Of a stretch of DNA of 51,388 nt, positions 1 to 11,291 are shown one piece after another; position 1 is the first letter of the stretch, and each line of letters begins with the position of its first letter. The DNA comes from Leucogyrophana mollusca (taxonomy: Eukaryota > Basidiomycota > Agaricomycetes > Boletales): NCBI GenBank assembly GCA_021014945.1, contig MU266535.1:1-51388 (forward strand), read 5' to 3'. The notes below the pieces were generated by a model that was given only the letters and a program-made list of their open reading frames with translations, did not search any database and had not been told where the DNA came from. Both the position numbers and the translations under genes were made by a program.

Positions 1-465
1 CGGGCGCGGGAGCAATAAGCTATCGGCTATATCAGCGTCGGGGAAACACTGCGAGTTGCGTAATATACATGGAGTGGTCGGGGGCTCCAAGCGCTGTTTA
101 GGTGCTGATTGCCCGGACTTCAATGTGTTTCAGAGTAACGGAACCGAATAATCCGGAGGAGTAACAGGGGACTCGACACCGAATGGAAACGCATTTTCTC
201 ATAGCATCCGACGTATACTCATCTTAAAACATGATGTCGATATTGAGTGTCTTATATTGATACATATCGACTGTCATATGATTTTAAGGTCAGCTACTGG
301 AGACTCCAGGAGACTGGCATCCGACGTGTTGTCTCACTCAGTGAGTCAGTCGCCACATTGTCCTTAGGTTTTCTTGTTCATGGTATGCTATGCGTCGAGT
401 CCTCGCGTCCCAGACCCTGCTGACACGCACAATAGGCGAAAGCAGAACAGACCGACACCACCATC
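1..465. other. Left flank without a recognised gene
   Basis: No open frame on either strand reads like a known protein here. The stretch is moderately AT-rich around 200-300 and presumably includes the promoter and 5' leader of the BTB gene that starts at 466. No repeat or RNA structure was recognised. Confidence 0.5.
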
Positions 466-1664
466 ATGTCCGCAGACGCAGCGTCCATAGCCGGCACTAC
501 GGTGTCTCATACTCCCACCGAAGAAGACGCTGGCACCGTGGATGCAGAGAAGTGGGCTGACGACTCGGAATCAGACGACGCCGCCTCTGCACCTTCTCCG
601 AGTCCTGAACAAGCTAAGACGACGACCGCGGAATCTGTCAGCGACGAGTCGGATGACGACGAGGACGGTTCAGAGGACTATTCGGATTTCTATTCGGATC
701 TTGGTTCTGACACGCGGAATGGCGCCGAGCAGCATTTCATATACTGGTACCGAGACGGTGACACGGTCGTTCGCGTCGAGGATACCTTGTACAAGCTCCA
801 CAGCTCCCGCTTGATCGAGCTTTCCGCCTATTTCAAGGAACTGCTCGGTGGTGGGGGTAAGATGGAGTTGGACCCGGACGATTCTGATCCCGATGACCCG
901 AACTGGATGCCGTCTGTTCACTATATCACAGAAACCACGGCGCGCGACTTTGATGCTCTCCTCGCCGTGGATAGAAGGCCAACGTACGTGTTCCTTTATA
1001 TGTCTTGTTTCATGTAGACTCAACACGAACGCGTTTGCATCGCAGTGATTTTATCCTCACACCACCGCCCTTCCACACAGTCGCCGCCATCATCCGTGCG
1101 GCTTCAGCGCTCGGGTTCAAGGGGTACTACGATCTCGCCATACAGCGCCTCAATAAACTGTGGGATTCCCGTCTCGAGGACGTCTTACAGGAGTCACTGA
1201 GTGAGGCAGCTGCAGCGGTCGCACTCGCTCGAGAGTGCGACATCCCGCAGGTGCCCAGGCGAGCCCTATACGAGCTTCTGCGAATGGATGAGGGGAAACT
1301 ATACGCCAACGACCATAGAGGCCTCGACGAACTCGAGAGCGCGGATCAGCAGCGTGTCATCAAAGCGCGTGAGGCGCTTGCGGTGGCATGGGTGAAAAAT
1401 GCGACACAGTTTCCGCCGCCGTCGCGCTGCCTTGTTGACAAGTCCGGTTGCGCGGTCTACCGGAGCTCCTCGTGGAGGAAGCTGGTGGTTGACTCGGGAA
1501 TCCTTCTGAAATATATGCACGATCCGATTGCGGGGCTGCTTGTGCTGATCGAGCAGGATTGGGCGGCGGCGGGGTGGTGTGTGGACTGCGTGGAGAAGAT
1601 GAAGCGGGAATGGGGAGCGGAGAGGGAGCGGATTTGGAAAGATTTGGATCTGGTGTGGAAATGA
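466..1664 (+). CDS. BTB/POZ domain protein (paralogue 1 of 3)
   Basis: Two exons, 466-983 and 1046-1664, joined by a 62-nt intron (gtacgtg...cag, phase 2), give 378 residues. Residues 1-88 are acidic, Ser/Glu/Asp-rich and probably disordered. The BTB domain starts near residue 90 (FIYWYRDGDTVVRVEDTLYK, then LHSSRL) and runs across the intron into FHTVAAIIRAASALGFKGYY. The C-terminal third is shared with the two other BTB genes in the window: a DPIAGLLVLI stretch, then a WCVDC pair, then a Trp/Arg-rich tail. BTB domains mediate dimerisation and often Cullin-3 binding; no partner is visible here. Start chosen at the ATG in a good context (catcATGtc). The next BTB gene follows 222 bp downstream on the same strand, which suggests tandem duplication. 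Exact role unknown. Confidence 0.85.
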
Positions 1665-1886
1665 TTCTGGGGTTGTGGGCCGTCGTGTATGGATGTGCGG
1701 TGTGGCAAACGTGGCTATTTTTCCATTGCAAGAACTTGGGACGCCCTCAGCGCGTTATTATTTGTGGATTTCTGAGATCACGTGCTCGGCAAAATAAAGC
1801 CTCGGCTGGGCAGGAAGACGCGCTTCCTCCCAATTTCCTCCTAATCCCAAACGCCATTTTTTCTACTCGCTGTTCACATTCAAAGG

Positions 1887-3204
1887 ATGGGCTCCAACGC
1901 GAGATTTCCCGATATCCTAAACAAAGTTACAGTCTGCGCGCCATCGCAGTCACTCCCGCCGGTCAGTAGCCCGGCGGACGCCGAATCCACCATCCGTGCC
2001 TTCGGGGATGGACAGCGAGACGATTCGTTCTCTCCGAGGTGTGCAAGTCCCTCATCAATTAGCAGCGCATCTTCACTATCAAGCAGCAGCGTCGAATCTG
2101 GTGACAATGTGGGGGAGATCGACCCTTATCTGGATGTCGACGCCGACAGGGGCGAACTCAAACGCGACAAGACCCCTCAGGTCAGCGACGGAGACGGTGC
2201 TGGTGGCCCAGCCGGCCAAAGATATACTCACTTCTGGCTCGAAGACGGGAACACTGTCATCAGGATTAAGAATGTCTTGTACAGGCTTCATCGTTCACGC
2301 TTGCGGAATCAGTCTGTCCTGTTTAGGCGCGTGTTAGACACCGAACAGCGCACGGAACAGGCGGGAGCAGTGGATTACAAGGGCCTTATAAAGGCGGTGA
2401 ACGAGAATGGTGTGCTCGTGTATCACCTTTTGAAAACGACTGTCAGCGACTTCGAAGCTTTGCTGGCAATGGACATGAACCCGAGGTGAGCGCCTAACAC
2501 AAGACTTATGCCACACGGAGCCCTGAATATGATATCACAGTGCCTTTTATTTCCAAACCCCGTCCTTCTTCACTATAGCAAGTATACTCCGTGTCGCAAC
2601 GGATCTCGAGTTCATAGGTTATGGGGATTTCACAATCCAGTATTTTGAAGAACGGTGGTCACACCATCTTTCTGATGTCTCGGAAGAGCGCATCCCTCAT
2701 GCCCTGGAGATGGCCGTACTAGGCCGGCGATACGACGTCCCCCGGGTGCTCAAACGCGCCTTCTACGAGGTCCTACGCACTGGGGGGTTTGCCCTCGCAA
2801 ACGTCACGCAAGCCGAAAGCGAGTCGACGACGCTGGATACAGATGACATATATCGCCTGTTCGCAGCTCGCGAAAACCTCACCCTCGCGTGGGTCTCCGC
2901 CACTGCGTGTGTCGATCCGTCTTTCGTCTGTCCCGAGCACGAGGCGGGCTCCAGCGGACCGGGTGACTGCCCCACCACCGCAGCCAAATGCGCTACCTGG
3001 AATGAGCAGGTGCATGCAGCCGGTCTTTTTGATCGGTACATGTATGACCCTATATGTGGGCTGGAGGCGTTGATGGATATAGACTGGGAAGCGGAGGGGT
3101 GGTGCGAGGAATGCATCCAGATGCGGGTCGATGCATGGACAAGGATGAGGACCAGGCTTTGGACGACACTAGAGATGTGGTTGGAGTTGCCTCCCCAAAA
3201 ATAA
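1887..3204 (+). CDS. BTB/POZ domain protein (paralogue 2 of 3)
   Basis: Two exons, 1887-2485 and 2541-3204, with a 55-nt intron in the same place and phase (2) as in the neighbouring BTB gene, give 420 residues. Residues 1-112 are Ser-rich and low in complexity. The BTB domain starts near 115 (HFWLEDGNTVIRIKNVLYRL) and continues after the intron with PSFFTIASILRVATDLEF. A conserved stretch RYDVPRVLKRAFYEVLRTGG follows, nearly identical to the equivalent part of the third BTB gene. The C-terminus has FVCP, then DPICGLEALMDI, WCEEC and a Trp-rich tail. Head-to-tail with the first BTB gene, converging on the NmrA-like gene at 3390. Function unknown beyond a protein-interaction role inferred from the BTB fold. 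Confidence 0.86.
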
Positions 3205-3389
3205 AGGAACGACCATGACATATAATCACCCTCAGCCTTCGACACTTACCTTAATACCATACTGCATATAATATATCTCTGCTTGGATTTGCATACAATT
3301 GTCCAACAGTAACGAACTGCCAGAAGCATGGAATAAAGCACCAAGTAAATCGTAACCTACACCGAGCACTACTACGCGTTCGAGCCCGA

Positions 3390-4445
3390 TCACAGTGCCA
3401 GAACCTGTTTCACGGTACTCCACTCATGTCCCTTCCAGAGCGCATTTCCGCTCCGCGCGAGGTCCGCGTCGTCCTTCCCGCTTCTGAGGTCCCAACCGCT
3501 ACTCCCTGGCCCGCTTTCAAATATTCCTTGCAGGTAGTTGCGTATTTCCGAGTTAGGTACAGTAATCGAATCCACGTGCACAGCAGGCACTTTGTCTCCG
3601 TAGAGACGGGCGACCTCGTTGAGCGTTAGTCGCTCGCCTTCGATGCGCAGCTGGACATCAGCGAGTTGCGAGGGTGGTAATGTCGTGAGGACGTGGGCAA
3701 GGTAGCCTGCGTGAGGTGCATGTATAGTTATGGTCAGACCTTGAATCAATCTTTCGACAACCTAAATTTGTGAGTACTGACCAGCGATATCGGGAATTGA
3801 TGTGAACGAGACGGGGGTGTTTCCTTTCCCGACAATGTGGAACTTTCCTGTCTCGGGTACAGCCCCTGTCCAAGGGATGTATTCCTGGAACAGTCCAGTC
3901 TGTACACGAAACAATGAGTACAAGCGGATAAGGATCCAGGGCAACCGGAGCTCACGTAGAGGCGAAGAGATGGGATGCCAATGGACTTCAAGTATGCCGC
4001 GAACTGGGATTTTTCCGCGGGGAAGCCTTCTGTCGCTCCCTCTGTCGGAAGGCCGAATTCACTGGGGACGAAGAGCTTGACGTCTGCTTCTTTCGAAACG
4101 TCTGCGAGTAGAGTCTGTGTCTCCTTGGCCCCTTTATTGGCGAAGGTCAAGGTAGAGACGACAACTTCTACTCCGTGCTCGCGTAAGAGAGCGGACGTAG
4201 CTTCTCGGTTGGTGTACTCGACCGGCGCTACTGTGAGGTTGGCATGTTCCGGAAACGACTTTGAGCCTGAGGAGGAGCGAGTGAGAACTAGCACTTTGAC
4301 GTTACGTTCGAGAAGTGCCTGCAAATGTCAATAACGTGAGATAAACACGCTGGAAGCATTTGAACACAGCGACTTCACATACGTTAACGACGGGAGCCCC
4401 GATGCTCCCAGCCCCGGCGACGGCAAAAGAAGTGTATGTCGACAT
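3390..4445 (-). CDS. NmrA-like / isoflavone-reductase-like NAD(P)-binding protein (A)
   Basis: Four exons on the minus strand (4445-4383, 4318-3956, 3899-3782, 3706-3390) give 286 residues. The N-terminus MSTYTSFAVAGAGSIG carries the GxGxxG dinucleotide loop of an atypical short-chain dehydrogenase. It is followed by ALLERNVKVLVLTR (end of the second beta strand), KLFVPSEFGLPTEGATEG, the segment SLRLYTGLFQEYIPW, and a C-terminal Trp-rich motif (GHEWSTVKQ). Length and motif order fit the NmrA-like family (PF05368), which includes phenylcoumaran/isoflavone-type reductases and redox-sensing regulators. Whether this is an enzyme or an NADP sensor cannot be read from sequence. A very similar paralogue lies directly upstream on the same strand and a third lies at 11.3-12.4 kb. 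Confidence 0.88.
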
Positions 4446-5006
4446 GATCTAGATTGTAGTTCGTAGTTTGGAGGTGATTGTATCAGACATAGATCATCCT
4501 ACCCACCGGATTTTAAACATCTGCTGAGGCAAGCTTGCTAGTCAACATCAATATTGCGAAGGGTGGCGTACGCTGGGATGATGACTGAGCTACCGATGGC
4601 GCGCTGGCGGATTGCTCAGCATCAGCGCAGGAAGGCAGTGAGCAGGAGGCAAAGACTTACTCAGCGAGATGACACCTTTGTCGCTCTGCATTACGAACAA
4701 GAGCCATAATATGAAATATACGGCGCTCAAGGGCTATCAGAGGACAGGGCGACCTGTTTCCCGTCACCACTCAAAGACTGAACACGACAACAACGCCTCG
4801 CGCTTGTCAAGTTGCTGACGAGGAGACATCTCGCAATTGAATTTCGAATTTTCGTCACCGATCACCCCTCTTTAGTGCCTTCTTATGGAATTCTCGTCCA
4901 GTGTTAAATAGTGTCACAACTGATAGTGAGCTGGAAGATACATGGAATAGGGCGTGGGGCAAGGGAATGAAAGCTCACCCACAGGCCTTGCAAACCAGGT
5001 GTGCAG
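4446..5006. other. Intergenic spacer between NmrA-like genes A and B
   Basis: This 561-bp spacer separates two tandem minus-strand reductase genes and should carry the promoter of gene A and the terminator of gene B. No convincing open frame, repeat or known motif was found. Confidence 0.4.
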
Positions 5007-6055
5007 TCACAACTTCAGAGTCTCTTTCACAGTGGCCCACTCATGCCCGTCCCAGAGCCCGTTCGCACTCCCCGCAAGCTGATCGTTGTCCTTCTCCAAT
5101 TTAGGGTCCCATCCAGTACTCCCTGCGCCCCTCTCAAACTCCCCTTGTAAAAAGGCGCGCACTGGATCAGTTCCTGGTATCGAATCAACGTATACGGCTG
5201 GCACTGTGCCTCCATACAGGCGGACGATGTCGTTGAGGCTCACTCGCTGACCTTCGATGCGCAGCTGGACATCGGCGAGTTTCGTGGGTGATTGGGTTGT
5301 AAGAACATGGGCAAGGAACCCTGTAAGTGGAAACGAAGACGGTCAGGTTTTGAGCCAATAGATAACGATGGTCATTTCAAACACTGACCAGCTACATCCG
5401 GTACCGAGGTGAACGAGACAGGTGTCTCCCCTTTGCCTAGAATGTGAAACTTGCCGGTCTCTGGGACGATTCCTACCCAGGGTATATATTCCTGGAACAA
5501 TCCATTCTGTACACATAATCAGTATGTATGAATAGGTACCTGGAAAAGCGAATTGCGGTGGCCGAACTCACGTAGAGGCGTAGAGACGGGATACCGAGAG
5601 ACTTCAGGTACGCTGCGAATCGCGCCTTAACAGAGGACACACCCTCTGTCGCCCCCTCTGACGGAACGCCAAACTCGCTCGGGACGAAGAGCTTGATATC
5701 GGCGTCCTTCGCAGCATCTGCAAGTGGCCTCTGTGCATCAAGAGCCCCGCCGAGGTATGATACAGCGGATACGAAAACCTCTACTTTGTGGTCGCGTAAG
5801 AGCGTAGAGAGGCCGGCTCTGTCGGTGTATTCGACGGATGCTACTTTCAGATTAGGATGCTCAGAAAGGGCCTTGGGGTTTGATGACGAGGAGCGAGTGA
5901 GCACAAGAACTCGAGCGCCACGCTCGAGGAGCGCCTAAGGGGAGTATCGATGTTAGGTACAGCATGCGAGGGTCTTAAAAGAGGGGCATTACTTTGACAA
6001 TGGGTATCCCGACGTTCCCAGCTCCAGCGACGGCGAAAGAAGTGTATGTTGACAT
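5007..6055 (-). CDS. NmrA-like / isoflavone-reductase-like NAD(P)-binding protein (B)
   Basis: Four exons (6055-5993, 5934-5572, 5506-5389, 5320-5007) give 285 residues. The first three exons have the same lengths (63, 363, 118 nt) and phases as gene A, so A and B are recent tandem duplicates. The dinucleotide loop is AVAGAGNVG. Later motifs are ALLERGARVLVLTRS, KLFVPSEFGVPSEGATEG, KARFAAYLKSLGIPSLRLY, NGLFQEYIPW and GHEWATVKETL at the C-terminus. The family is NmrA-like (PF05368), NAD(P)-dependent, with a substrate that cannot be inferred. No signal peptide or membrane segment is visible, so a cytosolic location is expected. All splice junctions keep the frame and I see no break. Confidence 0.88.
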
Positions 6056-6583
6056 GTTCTGAAGAGATTTGTTTGATGACTCGTAGAGGGGCTCTGGGGC
6101 AGGATCACATTAACGAGACCGGGTTTTAAGCTCCTGGGGAGAGGCGCTAAGGGATAGTCCGATCATGAAAATCGATTAGTATGACGTGCATTCGACAGGA
6201 CTGAAACTCTGCAGCCATGGTGTCAGCTGCAGCATCGTTGCTGATGAACTGCAGAAAGGTTAGTAACGTTGTGGGTCCAGTTTATTCAGCATGGCAGAAC
6301 AATACCCCTGTGAGCTGACTGAGATACTCGGTAAACATGAAACCTCGGTTTCCGTTCGAGTCGTAGGAATATAGTTACAGTACGACTGTTCTTCGACCCC
6401 ATTGAGATTGCAGGATTCCAGCGCGAACTCCTATACCGGATACTCCACAAGGAATTCTGCCTTCGTCCCTGTCATTGACATACAACAAAATAATATATCA
6501 ATGCATTATCCTGAGAGCCGCTGTTAGCACCGAGTCATGTAAGACCGTACACATCGCATCTTACAATAGCTACTAAAGCAGGA
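6056..6583. other. Intergenic spacer upstream of NmrA-like gene B
   Basis: A 528-bp spacer between the start of reductase B and the 3' end of the acid phosphatase gene; both genes are on the minus strand. No credible coding frame was recognised. Confidence 0.4.
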
Positions 6584-8237
6584 TCAAACCAACGTAGACA
6601 CAATTATGCCAACGACGATTGCAGAGCCAGCAGAGATCCACAACCGCGCACCCTCAGCACTCCTGATTCCGGCACGAGAACCGTTTGCGTTCGCAGTAAG
6701 GTTGACAGGGGCTGGGGCATTGGCGGCATTTAAGGTCATGTTCGTGCCAGGCGCGATGTAGGTCGGGCCACTGCCACCACCAGTACCATTAGTCGGTGCA
6801 AGGTATGGGACATAGTATTGGGGGTTGAGTGGACCAGGGATGGTCTCGGTGATGTTCAGCAGCGGGATGTCAGTGACGTCCAAATTCTTGTAACCTGTTA
6901 CATCGGCGACGAAGGAGAAGACATCTGAGATATGGATGTGCGTCAGAGGTAGCGCAAATAACACCGCAGTATGGCGGTACGCACTGGCAACTGTCTTGTT
7001 GGTGTCCTGTCGACCGAGATTGCCCAAATCCCAGTTGGATTCCACCGTGGAGAGCCTTAGGTAACGAAATAAAGGTAAGACAGGTTTCTAGGGCCAAGCA
7101 AAAGGGGATCTCGGACGTACGTAGAATAATGGGTATAGAATGTGTTGTCGGTAGTGTTGCGCAGATTCTCTGGAATGACACCGCCGAGAAGAATGCTGTA
7201 GACCTGGTTGTTGATGGTGTAGACCTCAGTCCTGCAGAGAAAGTGAGCTTATGCGTCAGATCAGTAAAACAGGTGCGGTAACTGACTCGTCGAAAGTGAA
7301 AAGAATAAGGGTCCTGTCGTTGTTAAAGTTCGTGTCATTCAAAAGGGAGGGGAGCCAGTAGGTCAGCCAGTCGGAAGCGTAAGCGACATCAGTATCATGT
7401 CCATCGCTGGAAACAACCGGTCAGTGTTGACCTTCCTTTAGGATTAATATCACCTACTCTCGGAGGTTGGGGGTCACGAAGATCCACTGCGAGAGTGAGT
7501 TATTTCCAACCTAAGATGTAGAAGGGTGAGATTGCTTCCACGAAACGATGTATATATCCGCTCCATGAACTCACGTCAACCGCAAAGTCATTGAAGTTGC
7601 GAATTCGCGCGGTACGGGTGCTGTTTTGTGCGACAGAGTCATACATAATCAGAGGGTTGTGCTTGCGGACGTAGTATGTATAACTGTCGGGGTTCGTGTA
7701 ATTGAATCCGGCGTAGCCATCAGATGGCATGTTTTCCATGTACTCGGACCAGCTGATGGATTTCTCGTCGAGCAGGTCGACAATCGTGGACATATTCGAT
7801 GGGATGGCAACAAAGTCGTCGTCGTAGAGTCCCCAGAAATCGCCCCCAACAGCGGCGAGATAGTTCGGCTCAGAGGTGTGCGTGACACCATAGTAGCTCG
7901 TGAGTGTAATCCCCTGAGTTGAAAGCTGCTGGAAGGTGGGTTGCGACGCCGCACTCGCGTAGTTGGTGTTCTCCAGCCAGATCTGAATGAACCGGTCAAA
8001 GACCTTGCCTGGCACCAAAGGGGAGTTCGTTATTGTGCCGTTGGAGGCACCAACATAGAATGGTGATGTGTCAGTTGGGCTGCAGAGGGAGGTATGGGTT
8101 CAACGAACTGGTCACACGACCAAATCAAGAAGACGATGCACGACTTACGCAGCAGCAGGCGCGGTGAATGTGGACGCTACAGCAGCTGACGCGCCTTTTG
8201 CAAGAGCACTGATGGCAAGGAGTGCAGGGACGCTCAT
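6584..8237 (-). CDS. Secreted GPI-anchored acid phosphatase (phosphoesterase family)
   Basis: Seven exons (8237-8149, 8079-7575, 7510-7458, 7406-7287, 7231-7121, 7055-6985, 6924-6584) give 429 residues; every junction preserves frame. The N-terminus MSVPALLAISALAKGASA is a signal peptide. Typical fungal acid phosphatase/phospholipase-C-like (PF04185) motifs follow in order: IQIWLENTNY, HTSEPNYLAAVGGD, WIFVTPNL, DDGHDTDVAYASDWL, LILFTFDE and VYSILLGGVIPE. The Glu, Asn and His/Asp positions in these segments are the expected metal and active-site residues. The last about 20 residues are hydrophobic (ISAGSAIVVGIIVSTLV) after a Ser/Ala/Gly-rich linker, as in GPI-anchor signals. It probably releases phosphate from extracellular esters at the cell surface. 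It is transcribed away from the multicopper oxidase across a 740-bp gap. Confidence 0.9.
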
Positions 8238-8977
8238 CGTCTGACTGAACTTAGGTCGCAGGAAGGATGGACTCCAAATCCTTTGACCAACACTGTGCGG
8301 CAGAGTATTTGTATGTTCTCATGTCCATGGCGCTGCAAAAAGTGGTCGTGTGAGCAGAAATCGACGATCGATAGAAATTTCCATCCTGTCAGAAAGAAAG
8401 GCGACAGCGAACACTGGAAAGCGCAAGGCAAAGGTAGGTGAAGCACAAGGCGCCTGTCCTGCTGATCAGGTGGATAGCTGACTAATCTCGGCCACAGAAA
8501 GATTAATGATTGGCGGCCGGTTGGCGACCACAGACCTTCACACATCCACACATCCTTGGTCTTTTATAAGGACTATATTTCTAGAATTTGGGTTAGGGCA
8601 GTTATTTTCTTCCTTTCGAATCACGGGGGCACATGTTTGCATTTAGCCATCGAGGTGCTGTCTGCTTGGGTGAGTGCCATATTTCAGTCCTCGGCTGGTG
8701 ATGGCATGATGCTCACAGCGTTCATACCCGATGTTCAGTCACAAAAAAAAACCTGGGGCATGTGCAAACAGCAAAACGTTCTTAGCGTGATAGCGCTCCC
8801 AATGCATCCCATCATTAAGCCGTGTGCTCAAATCTGCTCAAATTATACTGTACCAGCCACTTGTACTTCGCGCCGCACGAACGTGCACGAATAGGCGATC
8901 ATCCCAGGGGCATATAGAGCAACCGTCTATTGAGCGCTTAAAAGTTCGCGGACTTAGAGAGACCTCTTTCTTTCTCG
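8238..8977. promoter_or_regulatory. Divergent promoter region, acid phosphatase / multicopper oxidase
   Basis: This 740-bp gap lies between two start codons pointing away from each other, so it must contain both promoters. It includes an A run near 8742-8750. Short open frames exist on both strands but none resembles a protein. I cannot point to a defined binding site. Confidence 0.45.
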
Positions 8978-11124
8978 ATGTCACCGTTGGTATCATCAAA
9001 GGCTGGTAGTTCCAATGACCACGCCGGTGTGGATACGAAATCCGAGTCTGATACTGGCCCACTGGCCTCTAAAGAAGGGCCTGCACCCGTCACGCCGCGA
9101 GGTACGCTTGCAAAGATAAGATATCTACATTCAGGAAATATGAAGCGTTTGACAATATCATAGGTCGCGATCGGCGGAGGCTTTTTCTTATCATTGGTGC
9201 GGCGGTCGCGATTGTAGTCCTCGGCCTTGCGCTTGGTTTGGGCCTGGGATTGGGACTTAAACACCACTCAAGCGCAAACTATGTAACGACCAACTCGTCA
9301 TTCTTGCTCGACCCCTCCTTTGAGATAACGAGCACTCCGACGACGAGATACTACGAATGGGTTGTTGAGGAATCAACAGGCTCCCCCGACGGTTTCGAGC
9401 GACCTATGCTAGTCGTCAACAGTGTGTTCATTTCAAATCCGCGCTCAACTCTATAACGAAATACCATCCCAGACCAATTCCCAGGTCCACTTATAGAAGT
9501 GAACAGCGGGGATCAGCTTGTGGTGAACGTGTTTAATAAAATGTCAAATGGAACAACGATCCATTGGCATGGCCAACTTCAGAACGGCACGAATTATATG
9601 GACGGCACTAATGGTGTCACTCAATGCACCATTCCTCCTGGCATGAACTTCAGTAAGCTGCACCTATTGTAACAAAACCTTCGGAAATTTACATGAATTT
9701 GTGTAGCATACAACTTCCAGATTAACCCGAACCAGTATGGCACTTTTTGGTGGCACGCTCACGCTTCAACCCAGTACACTGATGGTATCTATGGACCGCT
9801 GGTCATTCATTCCCCTAACGAACCCATCCTCGGTCAATATGATCGAGAAGCAGTCGTTGTTCTGTCCGGTGCGTGCACCTCCACCCTCGGTTTGATAGAT
9901 TCTCACCGGTATACCCTGACGCTAATAGACTGGTATCATGACATGTCCTCTGGCCTCCTGACCCAATACCTCAGCAATGCTGGTATCGACGGGTCAAACT
10001 ACGGAGGATTTAACCCCGGAGCAGAGCCCCCGCCTGACAGTGGCCTCATCAACGGGAAAATGACTGGCTCGTCCTTCCTCCTCGAGCCTAATCTCCGCTA
10101 CCGATTGCGTCTCATAAACGCCGGCACGCTTACCGAGTTCATGTTCAGTGTGGACTCTCATGTCCTCACTGTCGTCGAGGCAGACGGTACGAGTCTCGTA
10201 GGCGTCAACGTCCATCGTGTCCCTGTCAACGTCGCCCAGCGTTACTCGGTCATCCTTACCACGAACCAGACGGTAGGGTCATACAATGTTCGCGCAGAAA
10301 TGCAGAGCATCTGCTATAAGCTTGCCAACCCAAACCTCAACACGATGGTGCTTGGGACCATGACGTATGGTGCAGAGCCGTCGACCGACGTGAACACCCA
10401 GGACTGGTCTGACGCGCTCCCCGGCGCGTGTTTAGATCTAAACTCGACCCAGGTCGTCCCCGCGATCCCAATGACGCCTCCGAATAGCACGACGAGCGTC
10501 ACCGTGGACATGTCCTTCCAACAAACATTTGATTCAGGCGGACAGCAGATCCGCGGCTTTATGAACAATACCAGTTGGGAACCTGATAGCACCAACCCCA
10601 CTGTGCTACAAGTACGCTCGTACGGTGCCCAGACGAGCTTCGACCAGAACCAGCTCGTCGTTGTCTCAGATGAGATTGGTGTCATTGACCTTGCCATGAA
10701 CAACTTTGATGACGCTAGCCACCCGTGAGTCGACCACTTCGCTATCCGCGGAGTCCCTTGCTAATTTTTATGGGTCAGATTCCATCTTCACGGCCATGTG
10801 TTTTGGATCCTGGGCGAGGGCGATGGGTCATACCAGCCCGGCGTATCCGCTCTAAGTTTTGACAACCCGCCCCGGAGAGACACCCTCACCATTCCGGGAT
10901 TCGGCTGGATAGTGATCAGGTTCACCACCGACAACCCAGGCTTGTGGGCATTCCACTGCCACATTGGGTGGCACATGGCTGCTGGGCTGCTTATGCAGTT
11001 CGCGAGTCTGCCGGATAAGATCCAGCAGTTCAACATTCCATCGTATGTCAGCGATCAGTGTGCGTCGCAGAGTGGTGGGGCAGTTGTAGGTAAACGTGGG
11101 CTGTGGCCGTCACTGAGTTTGTAA
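8978..11124 (+). CDS. Membrane-anchored multicopper oxidase (laccase-like)
   Basis: Six exons (8978-9101, 9164-9421, 9473-9652, 9707-9868, 9929-10724, 10779-11124) give 621 residues. Residues 1-42 are polar and cytosolic-looking. After a basic RDRRR stretch comes one hydrophobic helix (LFLIIGAAVAIVVLGLALGL), predicting a type II membrane anchor instead of a cleaved signal peptide. All four copper signatures are present in order: HWHG, WWHAH, HPFHLHGH and HCHIGWHMAAGLL. The residue in the axial T1 position of the last motif is Leu. Three cupredoxin domains are therefore complete. The protein should oxidise phenols or metal ions outside the plasma membrane. Laccase versus ferroxidase activity cannot be settled by eye, and the Fet3-type C-terminal anchor is absent. 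Divergent neighbour: acid phosphatase. Confidence 0.92.
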
Positions 11125-11291
11125 TGGGGGATATATATGTCTTCCAGAACATGCAAGGACAAAGAAACAAGAGGACTGTTATTCGTGTTGAACATAAGGC
11201 TACAATATTGTGGTGCAGGCGACGGTTGAGCGTGCGTCTCATGAAAAATACAGCAATGCAATGATGTCAAAAAGTCAGTGACAGCTACCCC

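Noticed and set aside
7458..7575. Premature stop in the acid phosphatase near 7,500
   Set aside because: The stop lies in frame only if the 64-nt intron (7511-7574) is retained; splicing yields a continuous, motif-consistent protein.
8556..8894. Short gene in the phosphatase/oxidase divergent gap
   Set aside because: The 112-codon frame has no recognisable motif and would occupy the space needed for two promoters.
9422..9472. Frameshift in the multicopper oxidase near 9,450
   Set aside because: The apparent break is a 51-nt GT..AG intron; removal restores VVN-NQFPGPLIEV, the expected family sequence.
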